This document shows, piece after piece, positions 17,643-25,815 of a stretch of DNA of 64,000 nt. Source of the DNA: Caulobacter sp. FWC26 (lineage in GTDB: Bacteria > Pseudomonadota > Alphaproteobacteria > Caulobacterales > Caulobacteraceae); contig NZ_CP033875.1 of assembly GCF_002742645.2 (NCBI RefSeq), positions 2,396,001 to 2,460,000 of the forward strand, in the 5' to 3' direction. How positions within the stretch are numbered: the first letter of the stretch is position 1; each line of letters opens with the position of its first letter. A program made the position numbers and the translations under genes. The notes under the pieces were generated by a model. That model ran no database searches. It had not been told where the DNA came from and was given only the letters and a program-made list of their open reading frames with translations.

Positions 17643-20507
17643 TTAGCCGCCCGTCAGACGATTGAGCGCCGCCTGATAGTTGGCGACCTGGTTCTTCAGA
17701 TAGGTCGGAACCGTGCCGCCCGTCTTTCCCGAGCTGGACGCGTTGTTGTTCTTTACGCCCAGAGCAGTGTCGGCGATCTCGCGGTAAGCCGAACGAACCT
17801 GCGACATCGCGCGCGTGATCACCATGTTGGCGTTCTTGCGCCCAGCCTCGGTGGTCAAGTCCAGTTCAGGCGGCAACTGCAGCCCGTAGACCGGCCCGCT
17901 GCCATCAGCCGAGACCGTCTTGCCGTCTTCGGTCTTGGTCGCGCGCACCACGCCCCCGGCCAAGCCCAGCGACCGCAGAACATCGGTCCCGCCCTTGCCC
18001 GGCACGATTTCGATCGTGGCGTTGTTCGAGGCGGGGCTGATCTTCAGAACGCGACTATTGCCATTGGAGGCCGTCTCGACCTTGGCCCGGAAACCCGAAG
18101 CGCGCTTGATCTTGTCGGCCAGGGTTTCGAGGGTGTCGTTGGCGTCGATCGTGATCGTCGTCAGCGCGCCGCGTTCACGCGTGCGGATCTGGAAGGTGTC
18201 ACCCGCGCGCGCCGAGGTCGCCGAAACGATCCGGTTCGACTGGCTGAAATCCATCCTGCCGCTAGGAAGGCCCAAGGCGTCCAGCGCCGAGGCTCCCGAG
18301 GCCGATACGGCGACCGATGTGGGCGTCGCGTAGCCGTCCTTGCCGGTGACGCGCTGGCTCCAATCGACAGCGCCGGTGCCGACATTGACCTGGGCGACAT
18401 AGCCGTCCTTGGTCCCCACCGTCTCCTCGCCATCGAGGTTCTTGCCCGCGGCGCCGACCAGCCAGGCCTTGCCGTTTGACACCGCGAAGCCCGTGACCGT
18501 GTCATCGCCGGTCCCGCCGTAGTAGGTCAGGGTGTCGCTGCCGGTATCCGAAATGTCGAGCGACATCCGACCGACGAAGGCGTCCATGCCGCCCGACGAT
18601 GCGGTGGTGGCGCCGCCGATCGACATCAGGTTGTTGGCGGTATAGCCGCCAACATAGAGCTGGCCGCCGTCGATCTTCAGCCCGACGATCTCGCCGCCCT
18701 TCAGCGAACCCAGGTCCCGAGTCGCGCCCGCCGTGATCGTAGCGGTCTTGGTATAGGTGACCGGCACGCTCTCGTAGGCGCCGTATTGGTTCAGCTGGGT
18801 CACGTTCTCGGTGACGACCGACGGACTGACCTGGAAGCTGCGCAGCATCGCCTCGCCGTTCTCCTTGGAGCCGACGATGACCTGCGAGCCATTGACGACG
18901 ATGTCGGAGACGGAGTCGTTCTCGGCGGTGCCGAATTTCTGGGTGAAGAGGGCCTTAGGCTTGCCGCCGGCGTCGGTGGCGAAGGCGGAAAGATAAGCGT
19001 CCCAGCCGCCGGCGGGGTCGGTCCCCACAGCGCCAGGCAGATCCGACTTGCTGCGGCCGCCCACGTAAAGAATGCCGTTGGCGCCGAACGCCAGGGCCGT
19101 GGCCTCGTCTTCCTGCAGGCCGCCGCGACGGACGGTCCACTGCTCGTCGCCCTTGGCGTCGTAGCGCGTGACGAAGCTGTCGGTCGTGGTCGAGCTGTCG
19201 CTGTTGTTGATTGGCCCGTTGACCGCGCCTTGCAGACGGCCGCTGACCGAACCGGCCACGGCCACGCTGCCGTCATCGGCGACGGCCAGGGACAGGCCGC
19301 TGGCGTTGTCGGTCGCGCCCAGCGATCGGGCGTACAGCAGGTGCCCGGCGCTATCGTACTTGAGCAGCGCGACGTCGCTGTCGCCCTTGATCGGTTGACC
19401 ATTGATGTCGGTCTTGCCGTCGACGGCGGTGGCGACATCCGCCAGCATGTAGATCGAACCGTCGGCGCCCGTCACCGATTTGCGGACACTGGAAATGGTG
19501 CCCTGCAACGTCTCGCTGAACACCTTGCCGCCCGGCGCGCCGGCGCCAGGCCCGCCAGCGCTTCCAGCCGCGCTGTACTTGGTCAGGGTCGTTTCGAAGA
19601 CGCCGTCGTCGGTTTCGGCCTTCTTGTCGGGATTCGGGTCTCCGGCCCGGGTCGTCACATAGACGGCTGGCGCGGTGGTCGGCGCGCTGAACGTCAGCTG
19701 CTCGACGGAGTCGCCGTTGACCCGCAGCGCGAAATCATCACCCGTGGCCGGCAACTTCACGGGCTTGCCATTGACCTGGACAGTGCGCTCCTCGCCCACC
19801 GTGCGCTGGACCGAGAAGTCGGTGTTGAAGCCCGCCGCCTTCATCTTGCCGTTCATGTAGCTGACGACGTTGGACATCGTCCGCGGCGTCGCGCCCATTT
19901 CCGACAGGTCCATGGTCACCGTCGACGTGACGCCGAAGCTCTTCACCGAAACATCGAACGAGACGTTCCCCTTGAACTTGGGAACCTCGTCATCGATCTG
20001 CCCCGAATAAAGGGTGTCGGTCGTATAGCTGTAGGTCGCCTTGGGGACACCGACGGCGCCCTTGTCGCTGGTCATGACCGCGCCCGTCGTCAGGCGCATC
20101 TGGTCCAGCGACAAATTCTGCACATAGCCGCTGATCTCGCCGAGCCCCTTCGTCAGGGCCGTCTGCAGGCGAGACACCTCCCCGTCGGTGACACCCTTCT
20201 CGCCGGCCCGCGCAGCGAGGGCAGAGAGCGTGTTCAACGCCTGGTACGTGGCGAACAGTTTCTTGTAGTCGGGGCTCACGCCCTTCAGGGCGGAGGTATT
20301 GGCGCCCTCATCGATGAACTTGCGACCATTGAGGGCCGAGCGGACAAGGTCGCTAGCCGGCGGCGAGGCGTTGCTCAGCCAGGGCGCGTTGGGCACCACA
20401 GCCTTTGATTTCGTCGACGCAGTCGAGACACCCGACGCGCCAGCGCCCGTCAGGCCCGAACGGGCCTGATAGTAGCTGATCAGCGCGCTGGTATCGAAAG
20501 TGATCAC
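17643..20507 (-). CDS. flaEY: Flagellin-locus regulatory protein FlaEY
   Basis: A 954-residue protein whose position beside the fljJKL flagellins matches Caulobacter FlaEY, a protein needed for normal flagellin expression or assembly. It starts at GTG 20507. The N-terminal third is helical with repeated Thr/Ser-rich strands. Residues about 340-720 hold several beta-propeller-like repeats (short G-x-DAF/DVALLKYD-x-G units and LAVADDGSVAVAGS strands). Residues about 745-850 resemble the flagellin/FliD IN-type module (DTLETLADKIK then GTDVLRSLGL). No signal peptide is present. Identification rests on locus and general resemblance; the molecular role is not clear. Confidence 0.8.
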   Translation of the reverse strand: MITFDTSALISYYQARSGLTGAGASGVSTASTKSKAVVPNAPWLSNASPPASDLVRSALNGRKFIDEGANTSALKGVSPDYKKLFATYQALNTLSALAARAGEKGVTDGEVSRLQTALTKGLGEISGYVQNLSLDQMRLTTGAVMTSDKGAVGVPKATYSYTTDTLYSGQIDDEVPKFKGNVSFDVSVKSFGVTSTVTMDLSEMGATPRTMSNVVSYMNGKMKAAGFNTDFSVQRTVGEERTVQVNGKPVKLPATGDDFALRVNGDSVEQLTFSAPTTAPAVYVTTRAGDPNPDKKAETDDGVFETTLTKYSAAGSAGGPGAGAPGGKVFSETLQGTISSVRKSVTGADGSIYMLADVATAVDGKTDINGQPIKGDSDVALLKYDSAGHLLYARSLGATDNASGLSLAVADDGSVAVAGSVSGRLQGAVNGPINNSDSSTTTDSFVTRYDAKGDEQWTVRRGGLQEDEATALAFGANGILYVGGRSKSDLPGAVGTDPAGGWDAYLSAFATDAGGKPKALFTQKFGTAENDSVSDIVVNGSQVIVGSKENGEAMLRSFQVSPSVVTENVTQLNQYGAYESVPVTYTKTATITAGATRDLGSLKGGEIVGLKIDGGQLYVGGYTANNLMSIGGATTASSGGMDAFVGRMSLDISDTGSDTLTYYGGTGDDTVTGFAVSNGKAWLVGAAGKNLDGEETVGTKDGYVAQVNVGTGAVDWSQRVTGKDGYATPTSVAVSASGASALDALGLPSGRMDFSQSNRIVSATSARAGDTFQIRTRERGALTTITIDANDTLETLADKIKRASGFRAKVETASNGNSRVLKISPASNNATIEIVPGKGGTDVLRSLGLAGGVVRATKTEDGKTVSADGSGPVYGLQLPPELDLTTEAGRKNANMVITRAMSQVRSAYREIADTALGVKNNNASSSGKTGGTVPTYLKNQVANYQAALNRLTGG

Positions 20508-20586
20508 GGCGAATCTCGGTCGGGGCGCAATTCACCCCGAAAATACCTTTGCCGGACGATCGCTGACGACTCGTTAAGGCCTGAGA

Positions 20587-21141
20587 TTAACCGGCGATAA
20601 GGTGAGCGTCGGAAAGCGCCCGGCGGGCCTCTTCGCGGAGTTCGCCCCACTCGGACGCGAGGATCCCGAGCAAGACCACGTCGCAGGGACGGCCGTCTTT
20701 CAGGACGTGGCCGCGTAGATAGCCTTCACGTCTGAAGCCTGCTGCGGACTGCGCTTTCAGCGCCGCGTCATTGTCCGCCATCACCTCGGCGAAGACTTTG
20801 TGCAATCCAAGATCGAGGAAGGCGCGATCCAGTCCAAGCACCTGAGCGGCGCGCCCCACGCCCCTGCCCCGCGCTTCAGCCGACCCCAGGAACCAGTTCC
20901 AACTGGCGCGCCGATGATGGCTAGTCAGACCCGTCAGCGTCAGCAGCCCCATAGGGACTCCGCCGCGCGTGATCATCCAGCCCCGCATGTCGGGATCGAG
21001 CTTCAGCGCCCGGAACCAAGCGGCGTGGGCTTCCCGGCTCGGAAGATCGGCGTCGGACATCCAACGGTCGACCTCGGGCTCGGATCGCCACTGAAAGAGG
21101 AGCGCTTCGTCCTCGTCCAACAAGTCGCGCAGTTCGATCAT
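20587..21141 (-). CDS. PseH-like GNAT acetyltransferase in the flagellin locus
   Basis: 184 residues of the GNAT fold. The start LRDLLDEDEALLFQWRSEPEV, the AHAAWFRAL segment, the acetyl-CoA loop AEARGRGVGRAA near residue 90, and GFRREGYLRGHVLKDGRPCDVVLLG resemble sugar-nucleotide N-acetyltransferases of the PseH/FlmH kind. It lies between flaEY and fljJ on the same strand, so it may act on the flagellin glycan or on flagellin itself. The substrate is inferred from context only. Confidence 0.8.
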   Translation of the reverse strand: MIELRDLLDEDEALLFQWRSEPEVDRWMSDADLPSREAHAAWFRALKLDPDMRGWMITRGGVPMGLLTLTGLTSHHRRASWNWFLGSAEARGRGVGRAAQVLGLDRAFLDLGLHKVFAEVMADNDAALKAQSAAGFRREGYLRGHVLKDGRPCDVVLLGILASEWGELREEARRALSDAHLIAG

Positions 21142-21206
21142 GCCCGTAGCCGAATCCCCGGTTCGCCCAGCGCCAGCTTAAACCCTGGACGTGACAGGAC
21201 CTAACG

Positions 21207-22043
21207 CTACTGCCCCTTGAACAGCGACAGGATGATCTGCGGCGCGCCGTTGGCGATCGACAGGGCCTGCGCGCCGAGTTGCTGCTTGACCTGCAGCGCC
21301 TGCAGACGCGCGCTTTCTTTGGCTAGGTCGGCGTCCACAAGGTTGCCGACACCGGTCTCGAGCACGTCGTTCAGCTTCGAGACGAACGTATTATGAGCGT
21401 CAATCTGCTTGGCCTGGGTGCCGATGTTGCCGACCGCCTGGTTCACCGCGCTCAAGGTCGCATCGAGTCGCGTCAGGACCGCTCCGGCGTTGGTCGTGTC
21501 GAGAATATCGTCGGTGGCGGTGAGGGTGTTGATCGTCCCGCCCAGCGAGAGGTTCTGGAGAGTCAGAGTGATCGACTGGCCGGCGTCGGCGTCCGCGAGG
21601 AACGTCATATCGGCGGCCTGACTGCCGTCCAGCAGGTTTGCGCCGTCAAACGTCGCGCTTCGGATCACCTGAGCTAGGTTCTTGATGAGCCCCTGGAAGT
21701 CGGCGTTCAGAGCCTGACGCGACGTCGTGGTCAGCGAGCTGTCCTTCGCGGCCACCACCTTTTCGCGCATCAGTTTGAGCAGGTCGGAAACCGACTCGCC
21801 GGCCGCAAGGGCCACGTCAGCGATCGAGGTCGCGCGATCCAGGCTCATCTTGACGGCGCCCAGCGCGCTCATGTCGGCGCGCTGCGATTGAGCGATCGAC
21901 CAGACGGCGGCGTTGTCCTTGGCGGTGGAGATGGACTCGCCCGTGTTGATACGGGTCTGCACCGCCTGCATGTCGTCGTTGGTGCGATTGAGATTCTGCA
22001 GCGCGATCAGCGCGGGCTGGTTCGTGTTGACGCTCAGCGTCAT
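21207..22043 (-). CDS. fljJ: Flagellin FljJ (29 kDa type)
   Basis: A flagellin of 278 residues with conserved coiled-coil ends: N-terminal [20 protein letters not shown] with INTGESISTAKDNAAVWSIA, and C-terminal [20 protein letters not shown] ending QIILSLFKGQ. It is the most diverged of the three here, starting MTLSVNTNQPAL, and fits FljJ, the minor flagellin that in C. crescentus also takes part in translational control with FlbT. GGAGG lies just before ATG 22043. Unlike fljK and fljL, I find no sigma-54 promoter in its 177-base leader. Confidence 0.9.
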   Translation of the reverse strand: MTLSVNTNQPALIALQNLNRTNDDMQAVQTRINTGESISTAKDNAAVWSIAQSQRADMSALGAVKMSLDRATSIADVALAAGESVSDLLKLMREKVVAAKDSSLTTTSRQALNADFQGLIKNLAQVIRSATFDGANLLDGSQAADMTFLADADAGQSITLTLQNLSLGGTINTLTATDDILDTTNAGAVLTRLDATLSAVNQAVGNIGTQAKQIDAHNTFVSKLNDVLETGVGNLVDADLAKESARLQALQVKQQLGAQALSIANGAPQIILSLFKGQ

Positions 22044-22220
22044 GCGCGGCCTCCGATCGGCGATTTTGCCGTTGGTTGCGATCGCGCGCGATTCGGCGTG
22101 CGATCCGGTCGCCGCCAGAATTGAGGCCAGAAAGTAAGATTATGGTTAACAGAAATAAACCATGCGCATTAACCGCCGCGACCTGACGTCGCATCGGCGG
22201 CTAGGTCAGGCGCGACAGCC

Positions 22221-22589
22221 TCAGGCCTGCCCGTCGAAAACGTCCCCGCTTTCGTAATCCGCGCCATCCCGCATCCGCAGCACTTCCTCTCGCGGGAACT
22301 GCTGAAGGGTTTCCCCCGTGCGGCGATCGACGGTCTTATAGACAAATTCGCCAGAGGCTTCGTCATGCTCGATGACGAGCCTTAGGTCACCAAGCTGAGG
22401 ACCATCATCGACCGGCTTGGCCGGCTCGGCCTTTTGAGCGGCCTCAGTCGTCCGTGCGGCCTCAGCTTCAACGGCCTGGAAGACCTGTCCCACAACGGCT
22501 TTAGCGCCCTCGGAAGCCTCCGGGGCGTTGGGCGGGGAAACGGGAGCGACGTAGTCCTTGATGGCCGACAATGCGGCTTTGGGTTCCAT
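22221..22589 (-). CDS. FlaG-domain protein
   Basis: 122 residues. The C-terminal half, from about residue 66 (LGDLRLVIEHDEASGEFVY then DRRTGETLQQFPREEVLRM), matches the FlaG family, which influences filament length in other bacteria. The N-terminal half is Ala/Glu/Pro-rich and probably disordered. It lies between fljK and fljJ on the same strand, after the fljK terminator, so it needs its own promoter or read-through. It should not be confused with the historical Caulobacter locus name flaG. Confidence 0.85.
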   Translation of the reverse strand: MEPKAALSAIKDYVAPVSPPNAPEASEGAKAVVGQVFQAVEAEAARTTEAAQKAEPAKPVDDGPQLGDLRLVIEHDEASGEFVYKTVDRRTGETLQQFPREEVLRMRDGADYESGDVFDGQA

Positions 22590-22655
22590 TTGCTAAACGC
22601 CGACTTTTATCGGTCGGCCCTCCTTTTCTGTTGAGGTTGGTCCCGCAACCGAACC

Positions 22656-22691
22656 GGAAAAGGCGGAGGCGGGCCGAAGAGCCCGCCTCCG
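22656..22691 (-). terminator. Terminator of fljK
   Basis: On the minus strand an 11-bp perfect stem, CGGAGGCGGGC/GCCCGCCTCCG (22691-22681 and 22674-22664), with a six-base loop is followed by CCTTTTCC. It is 11 bases beyond the fljK stop. Confidence 0.85.
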
Positions 22692-22701
22692 TCCCTGCCC
22701 C

Positions 22702-23523
22702 TTAGCGGAACAGGCTCAGGATCGACGACGACGATTGGTTCGCGATCGACAGCGCCTGCACGCCCAGCTGCTGCTTGGTTTGCAGCGACTGCAGCTTGGC
22801 GCTTTCCTTGGCCAGATCGGCGTCCACCAGATTGCCCACGCCGGCGTCCAGGCTGTCTTGCAGCTTGCCGACGAAGGTCAGGTGGGTGTCGAGACCGACA
22901 GAGCTGGTGCCCAGCGAAGCCAGCTTGTTGGTGGCCGTCTGCAGCGCCGTATCAATGGTGCCGATCATCGTCTTGGCGGCCGCCGCGGTCGCGAAGGTCG
23001 AGCCGGTCGTCAGGCCAATGCCCGCCAGCGAGATGGTCTTAGCGTTGACGGTGAAGCCGGTGCCGTCCGAGTTGGCCAGGAAGGTCAGCTTGGTGGTCGA
23101 ACCGTCAGCGATGCTGACGCCGTTGAACTTGGCGTTCGTCGCGGCCTTCTCGATCTGGTCGCGCAGCGACTCGAAGTCGGCCTTCAGGGCGTTGAAAGAA
23201 GCGGTGTTCAGCGAGGTGTCGGAAGCGGCCAGGGCCTTTTCCTTCATCTTGCCGAGCAGGTCGGTGATGGTGTCGCCGGCGGCGAGCGCGACGTCGATCG
23301 TCGACTGGCCACGCTGCAGCGAGTCCTTGACCGAGTTCAGGCTGGAGGCGGTGGCCGACTGGTTCTTCGCGGTCGCCCAGATCGCGCCATTGTCCTTGGC
23401 GGTGGCGATCTTCTTGCCGGTGTTGATCCGCTGCTGAACGGTCGTCAGCTCGGAGTTCGTCGAGTTCAGGTTTTGCAGGGCGATCAGAGCGCCCGAGTTC
23501 GTATTGATGCTGTTCAGCGCCAT
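22702..23523 (-). CDS. fljK: Flagellin FljK (25 kDa type)
   Basis: Major filament flagellin of 273 residues. It begins MALNSINTN and ends [10 protein letters not shown], as I recall for FljK of C. crescentus. The two conserved helical ends flank a short central region (about residues 130-190), typical for this small flagellin. ATG 23523 is set by the flagellin N-terminus; AAAAGGA lies just upstream. Its own sigma-54 promoter, a structured leader and a strong terminator make it a single-gene unit. Known regulation of this family member is FlbT-dependent mRNA repression through the leader. Confidence 0.95.
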   Translation of the reverse strand: MALNSINTNSGALIALQNLNSTNSELTTVQQRINTGKKIATAKDNGAIWATAKNQSATASSLNSVKDSLQRGQSTIDVALAAGDTITDLLGKMKEKALAASDTSLNTASFNALKADFESLRDQIEKAATNAKFNGVSIADGSTTKLTFLANSDGTGFTVNAKTISLAGIGLTTGSTFATAAAAKTMIGTIDTALQTATNKLASLGTSSVGLDTHLTFVGKLQDSLDAGVGNLVDADLAKESAKLQSLQTKQQLGVQALSIANQSSSSILSLFR

Positions 23524-23545
23524 AACGAAAGAGTCCTTTTCAAGG

Positions 23546-23585
23546 TGTCCGACGCCATTTTGGCTGCCGGGAGCATTTTGCTCGG
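23546..23585 (-). promoter_or_regulatory. Structured 5' leader of fljK
   Basis: The start of the predicted transcript reads CCGAGCAAAATGCTC and can fold into a hairpin (GAGCA/TGCTC) at its very 5' end. The motifs GCAAAA, CCCGGCA and CGGACA recur in the same order in the fljL leader. FlbT of C. crescentus is known to act on the fljK leader, so this is a candidate target. Confidence 0.5.
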
Positions 23586-23595
23586 AAGGACCCGT

Positions 23596-23611
23596 AGCAA
23601 TTGCCGGGCCA
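23596..23611 (-). promoter_or_regulatory. Sigma-54 promoter of fljK
   Basis: On the minus strand TGGCCCG-GCAA-TTGCT matches the sigma-54 -24/-12 consensus with the exact four-base spacer. It lies 73 bases before the fljK start codon. Confidence 0.9.
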
Positions 23612-23679
23612 ATTCTGCCCAGCGACGGACCGGAGCTAAAGCGCTGAAAAATATACGTTATTGTTCCATTAACGACGAA

Positions 23680-23708
23680 GGCCCCCGGCACTTTCTGCCG
23701 GGAGCCTT
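23680..23708. repeat. Inverted repeat between fljL and fljK
   Basis: AAGGCCCCCGGCA and TGCCGGGAGCCTT form a 13-bp stem with one mismatch and a three-to-five-base loop. It lies between the fljL terminator and the fljK promoter and may be a second terminator or insulator. Confidence 0.5.
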
Positions 23709-23761
23709 TCGTCATGGGAAAATTTTGCCGGGCACTAAATGCGCACCCAGCAGGAAAGAGG

Positions 23762-23791
23762 CGCCGGACGGCTTTTGACGGCCGTCCGGCG
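23762..23791 (-). terminator. Terminator of fljL
   Basis: A perfect 11-bp stem, CGCCGGACGGC/GCCGTCCGGCG, with an eight-base loop lies eight bases past the fljL stop and is followed on the minus strand by CTCTTTC. Confidence 0.75.
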
Positions 23792-23799
23792 TATCGGGA

Positions 23800-24621
23800 T
23801 CACCCCTTGAACAGCGACAGGATCGACTGCGGCGTCTGATTGGCGATCGAAAGCGCTTGAACACCCAGCTGCTGCTTGGTTTGCAGCGACTGGAGCTTGG
23901 CGCTTTCCTTCGCCAGGTCCGCATCGACCAGGTTGCCGACACCGGCGTCCAGGCTGTCCTGCAGCTTGCCCACGAAGGTCAGGTGCGTATCCAGACCGAC
24001 AGAGGACGTACCCAGAGACGACAGCTTGTTCGTGGCCGTCTGCAACGAGGTCGTGATCGTCGCGATCATGGTCTTGGCCGTAGCGGCATCGGTGAAGGTC
24101 GACGCCGCCGTCAGACCAATCCCGGTGAGGGACAGGGTCTGGGCGGTCACCGTGAAGTTGCTGCCGTCTTCGTTGGACAGGAAAGCAAGCTTCGTGGTGC
24201 TGCCGTCGGCGAGGCTGACACCATTGAACTTCGCGTTCGACGCGGCCTTGGCAATTTGGTCGCGCAGAGACTCGAAGTCCGCCTTGAGGGCGTTGAACGA
24301 GGCGGTGTTCAGCGAGGTGTCGGAAGCGGCCAGAGCCTTTTCCTTCATCTTCGTGAGCAGATCGGTGATGGTGTCGCCAGCAGCAAGCGCCACATCGATC
24401 GTCGACTGACCGCGTTGGAGGGAGTCCTTCACCGCATTCAGGGACGAAGCGTTTGCGCTTTGCATTTTGGCCATCGACCAGATCGCGCCGTTGTCCTTGG
24501 CGTTAGCGATCTTCTTGCCGGTGTTAATACGGCCCTGAGTGGCGGCGAGCTCCGTGTTAGTTGCGTTCAGGTTCTGGAGCGCCAGCAGCGCACCAGGATT
24601 GGTGTTGATCGAGTTCAGCAT
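23800..24621 (-). CDS. fljL: Flagellin FljL (27 kDa type)
   Basis: Filament flagellin of 273 residues starting [19 protein letters not shown] and ending QSILSLFKG. It is very close to FljK through both helical ends (for example [20 protein letters not shown] is shared) and differs mainly in the centre. ATG 24621 is set by the flagellin N-terminus, with GGTAGG upstream. It has its own sigma-54 promoter and terminator. Assignment as FljL rather than FljK follows the N-terminal sequence and gene order. Confidence 0.93.
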   Translation of the reverse strand: MLNSINTNPGALLALQNLNATNTELAATQGRINTGKKIANAKDNGAIWSMAKMQSANASSLNAVKDSLQRGQSTIDVALAAGDTITDLLTKMKEKALAASDTSLNTASFNALKADFESLRDQIAKAASNAKFNGVSLADGSTTKLAFLSNEDGSNFTVTAQTLSLTGIGLTAASTFTDAATAKTMIATITTSLQTATNKLSSLGTSSVGLDTHLTFVGKLQDSLDAGVGNLVDADLAKESAKLQSLQTKQQLGVQALSIANQTPQSILSLFKG

Positions 24622-24647
24622 TTGATACCTACCGTTTTGGTGGGATT

Positions 24648-24683
24648 TGTCCGGCGTATTGCCGGGCTGGCGTTTTGCCCGCG
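24648..24683 (-). promoter_or_regulatory. Structured 5' leader of fljL
   Basis: The predicted transcript begins near CGCGGGCAAAACGCC and can pair GGGC with GCCC. Its GGCAAAA, CCCGGCA and CGGACA blocks match those in the fljK leader. Confidence 0.45.
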
Positions 24684-24691
24684 CGAACCAT

Positions 24692-24707
24692 CGCAAGCGG
24701 CGGGCCA
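24692..24707 (-). promoter_or_regulatory. Sigma-54 promoter of fljL
   Basis: Minus-strand TGGCCCG-CCGC-TTGCG fits the -24/-12 consensus with correct spacing, 71 bases before the fljL start. Confidence 0.88.
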
Positions 24708-24775
24708 GTTCGACGCCGATCGCGGAAAATCGCTATAATGCTGTTTTTATTGAGCTTTTAAGGATACTTGAGCTC

Positions 24776-24815
24776 AAAACGAAACCGCCCGACGAATGCA
24801 ACATTCGCCGGGCGG
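24776..24815 (-). terminator. Terminator of flbT-flaF
   Basis: A 14-bp stem with one mismatch (24785-24798 with 24802-24815) and a three-base loop is followed on the minus strand by TTTCGTTTT. The plus side also ends in GGTTTTT, so it could stop transcription both ways. Confidence 0.8.
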
Positions 24816-24869
24816 CAGGTTTTTCCAGAACTGGTAGGCAAGAGCTTCAGTCTTGCACAAATAGGGGAA

Positions 24870-25232
24870 TCAGGACGCGTCGGCGCGCCCCGCCAAGCCC
24901 TGCATGATCATCCGGTTGATTTCGATCAGGGGCTCGAAATCCTCCTCCTTGCGCATCACCGCGCTGGAGTGCCGACCGACCCAGAGGCTGAGCGAAATGA
25001 TGCTGGCGCGCAGCTCCATTGGGAGCTGGTTTTCCGGGAGCGCGCAATCGGTCGCAAGCGCAGACCAGACCTTGCGGTTCCAGTCCAGCGCATCGATCCG
25101 CGTGGCGATGTCGTCCGCCGGGGCCTGCGACGCATCCAACAGGGCGCGCGTCACCTGCCCGAACAGGCGGTACTCCATTTCACGGGGATTCTCAGCCCGC
25201 GTCGCCGCCTGCTGATACGCCCGAAGAGACAT
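24870..25232 (-). CDS. flaF: Flagellin secretion/synthesis factor FlaF
   Basis: 120 residues of the FlaF family, which promotes flagellin synthesis and export and opposes FlbT. The sequence is collinear with Caulobacter Fla[21 protein letters not shown] at the start and [14 protein letters not shown] at the end. It starts inside flbT, overlapping its last 41 bases in another frame, so translation is probably coupled. A strong terminator follows. Confidence 0.95.
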   Translation of the reverse strand: MSLRAYQQAATRAENPREMEYRLFGQVTRALLDASQAPADDIATRIDALDWNRKVWSALATDCALPENQLPMELRASIISLSLWVGRHSSAVMRKEEDFEPLIEINRMIMQGLAGRADAS

Positions 25233-25617
25233 GCCCCAACCTCTCGTCTTCGTACTCGATAAGCTTCCGGCTCAGCATTAGAGCCTTGTAGTATTCTCGC
25301 GCCATCACGTGCTTCGAAATGGCGATGCAGTCCTGAAGGACCACAGGATTACGCACAACACCCATAAATTCGTTAAGGCGCGTAGCGAATTCCTCGTAAA
25401 ACTTCTCAGCGCCGCTCTCGTCGAGATACATCATCATCACCGGGAAATAGATGTGACGCGCGGGCGTCGTCACCTGATCCGGCTGCATGATGTCCTTCTC
25501 GCGAAGGACGGAGGCCTTGTTCTGGAGAACCAGAACCCCGCGCCGATCTCCGTTCTGGACCACGGCGCCGTTGAGAACGAACTTTTCTCCGGGCTTCAGC
25601 GACAGCTTCAAAGGCAC
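25192..25617 (-). CDS. flbT: Flagellin mRNA repressor FlbT
   Basis: A 141-residue post-transcriptional regulator that represses flagellin translation and stability through the mRNA leader. Starting at GTG 25617 gives the canonical N-terminus (M)[28 protein letters not shown] lies upstream. The longer open frame to 25683 adds unlike residues. The conserved core includes [12 protein letters not shown] and [12 protein letters not shown]. It is the first gene of a two-gene unit with flaF and is divergent from flmG. Confidence 0.95.
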   Translation of the reverse strand: MPLKLSLKPGEKFVLNGAVVQNGDRRGVLVLQNKASVLREKDIMQPDQVTTPARHIYFPVMMMYLDESGAEKFYEEFATRLNEFMGVVRNPVVLQDCIAISKHVMAREYYKALMLSRKLIEYEDERLGHVSSGVSAGGDAG

Positions 25618-25815
25618 TGGATGCCGTTCCTTTTGTTGACGCCGCGAGCCCAAATCCGCCGATGACGACGGGTTAAGCGGCACGCTAGGCGAACACGTGT
25701 TAACGCCATCTTGCCGCTCCCGGCGACCGCCGGTGCGACCATGAGACGCAGCTTAGGACTCAGTTAAGCATAGGGCCTCAAAACATGGTTAACAGCAAAG
25801 TCTAAGGCTACCGCC
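25618..25815. promoter_or_regulatory. flbT/flmG divergent control region
   Basis: It contains four TTAA half-sites (25673, 25700, 25764, 25789), two of them as GTTAAC, a perfect AACACGTGTT palindrome at 25692-25701, and a GANTC methylation site at 25757-25761. CtrA is the obvious candidate regulator, but no pair has the canonical seven-base spacing, and no sigma-54 site is seen. Confidence 0.35.

Noticed and set aside
18786..20408. 540-codon plus-strand frame opposite flaEY
   Set aside because: Antisense shadow; the composition is biased to His, Arg, Gly and Val with no domain.
22044..22200. Sigma-54 promoter for fljJ at a TGGC near 22110
   Set aside because: The -12 element does not match (TTCTG instead of TTGCT) and the spacing is poor.
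22735..24738. Plus-strand frames opposite fljK and fljL
   Set aside because: They mirror each other only because the flagellin genes are near copies; no independent coding evidence.
25618..25815. Canonical CtrA box (TTAA-N7-TTAA) before flbT or flmG
   Set aside because: Four TTAA half-sites are present, but no pair has the seven-base spacing.
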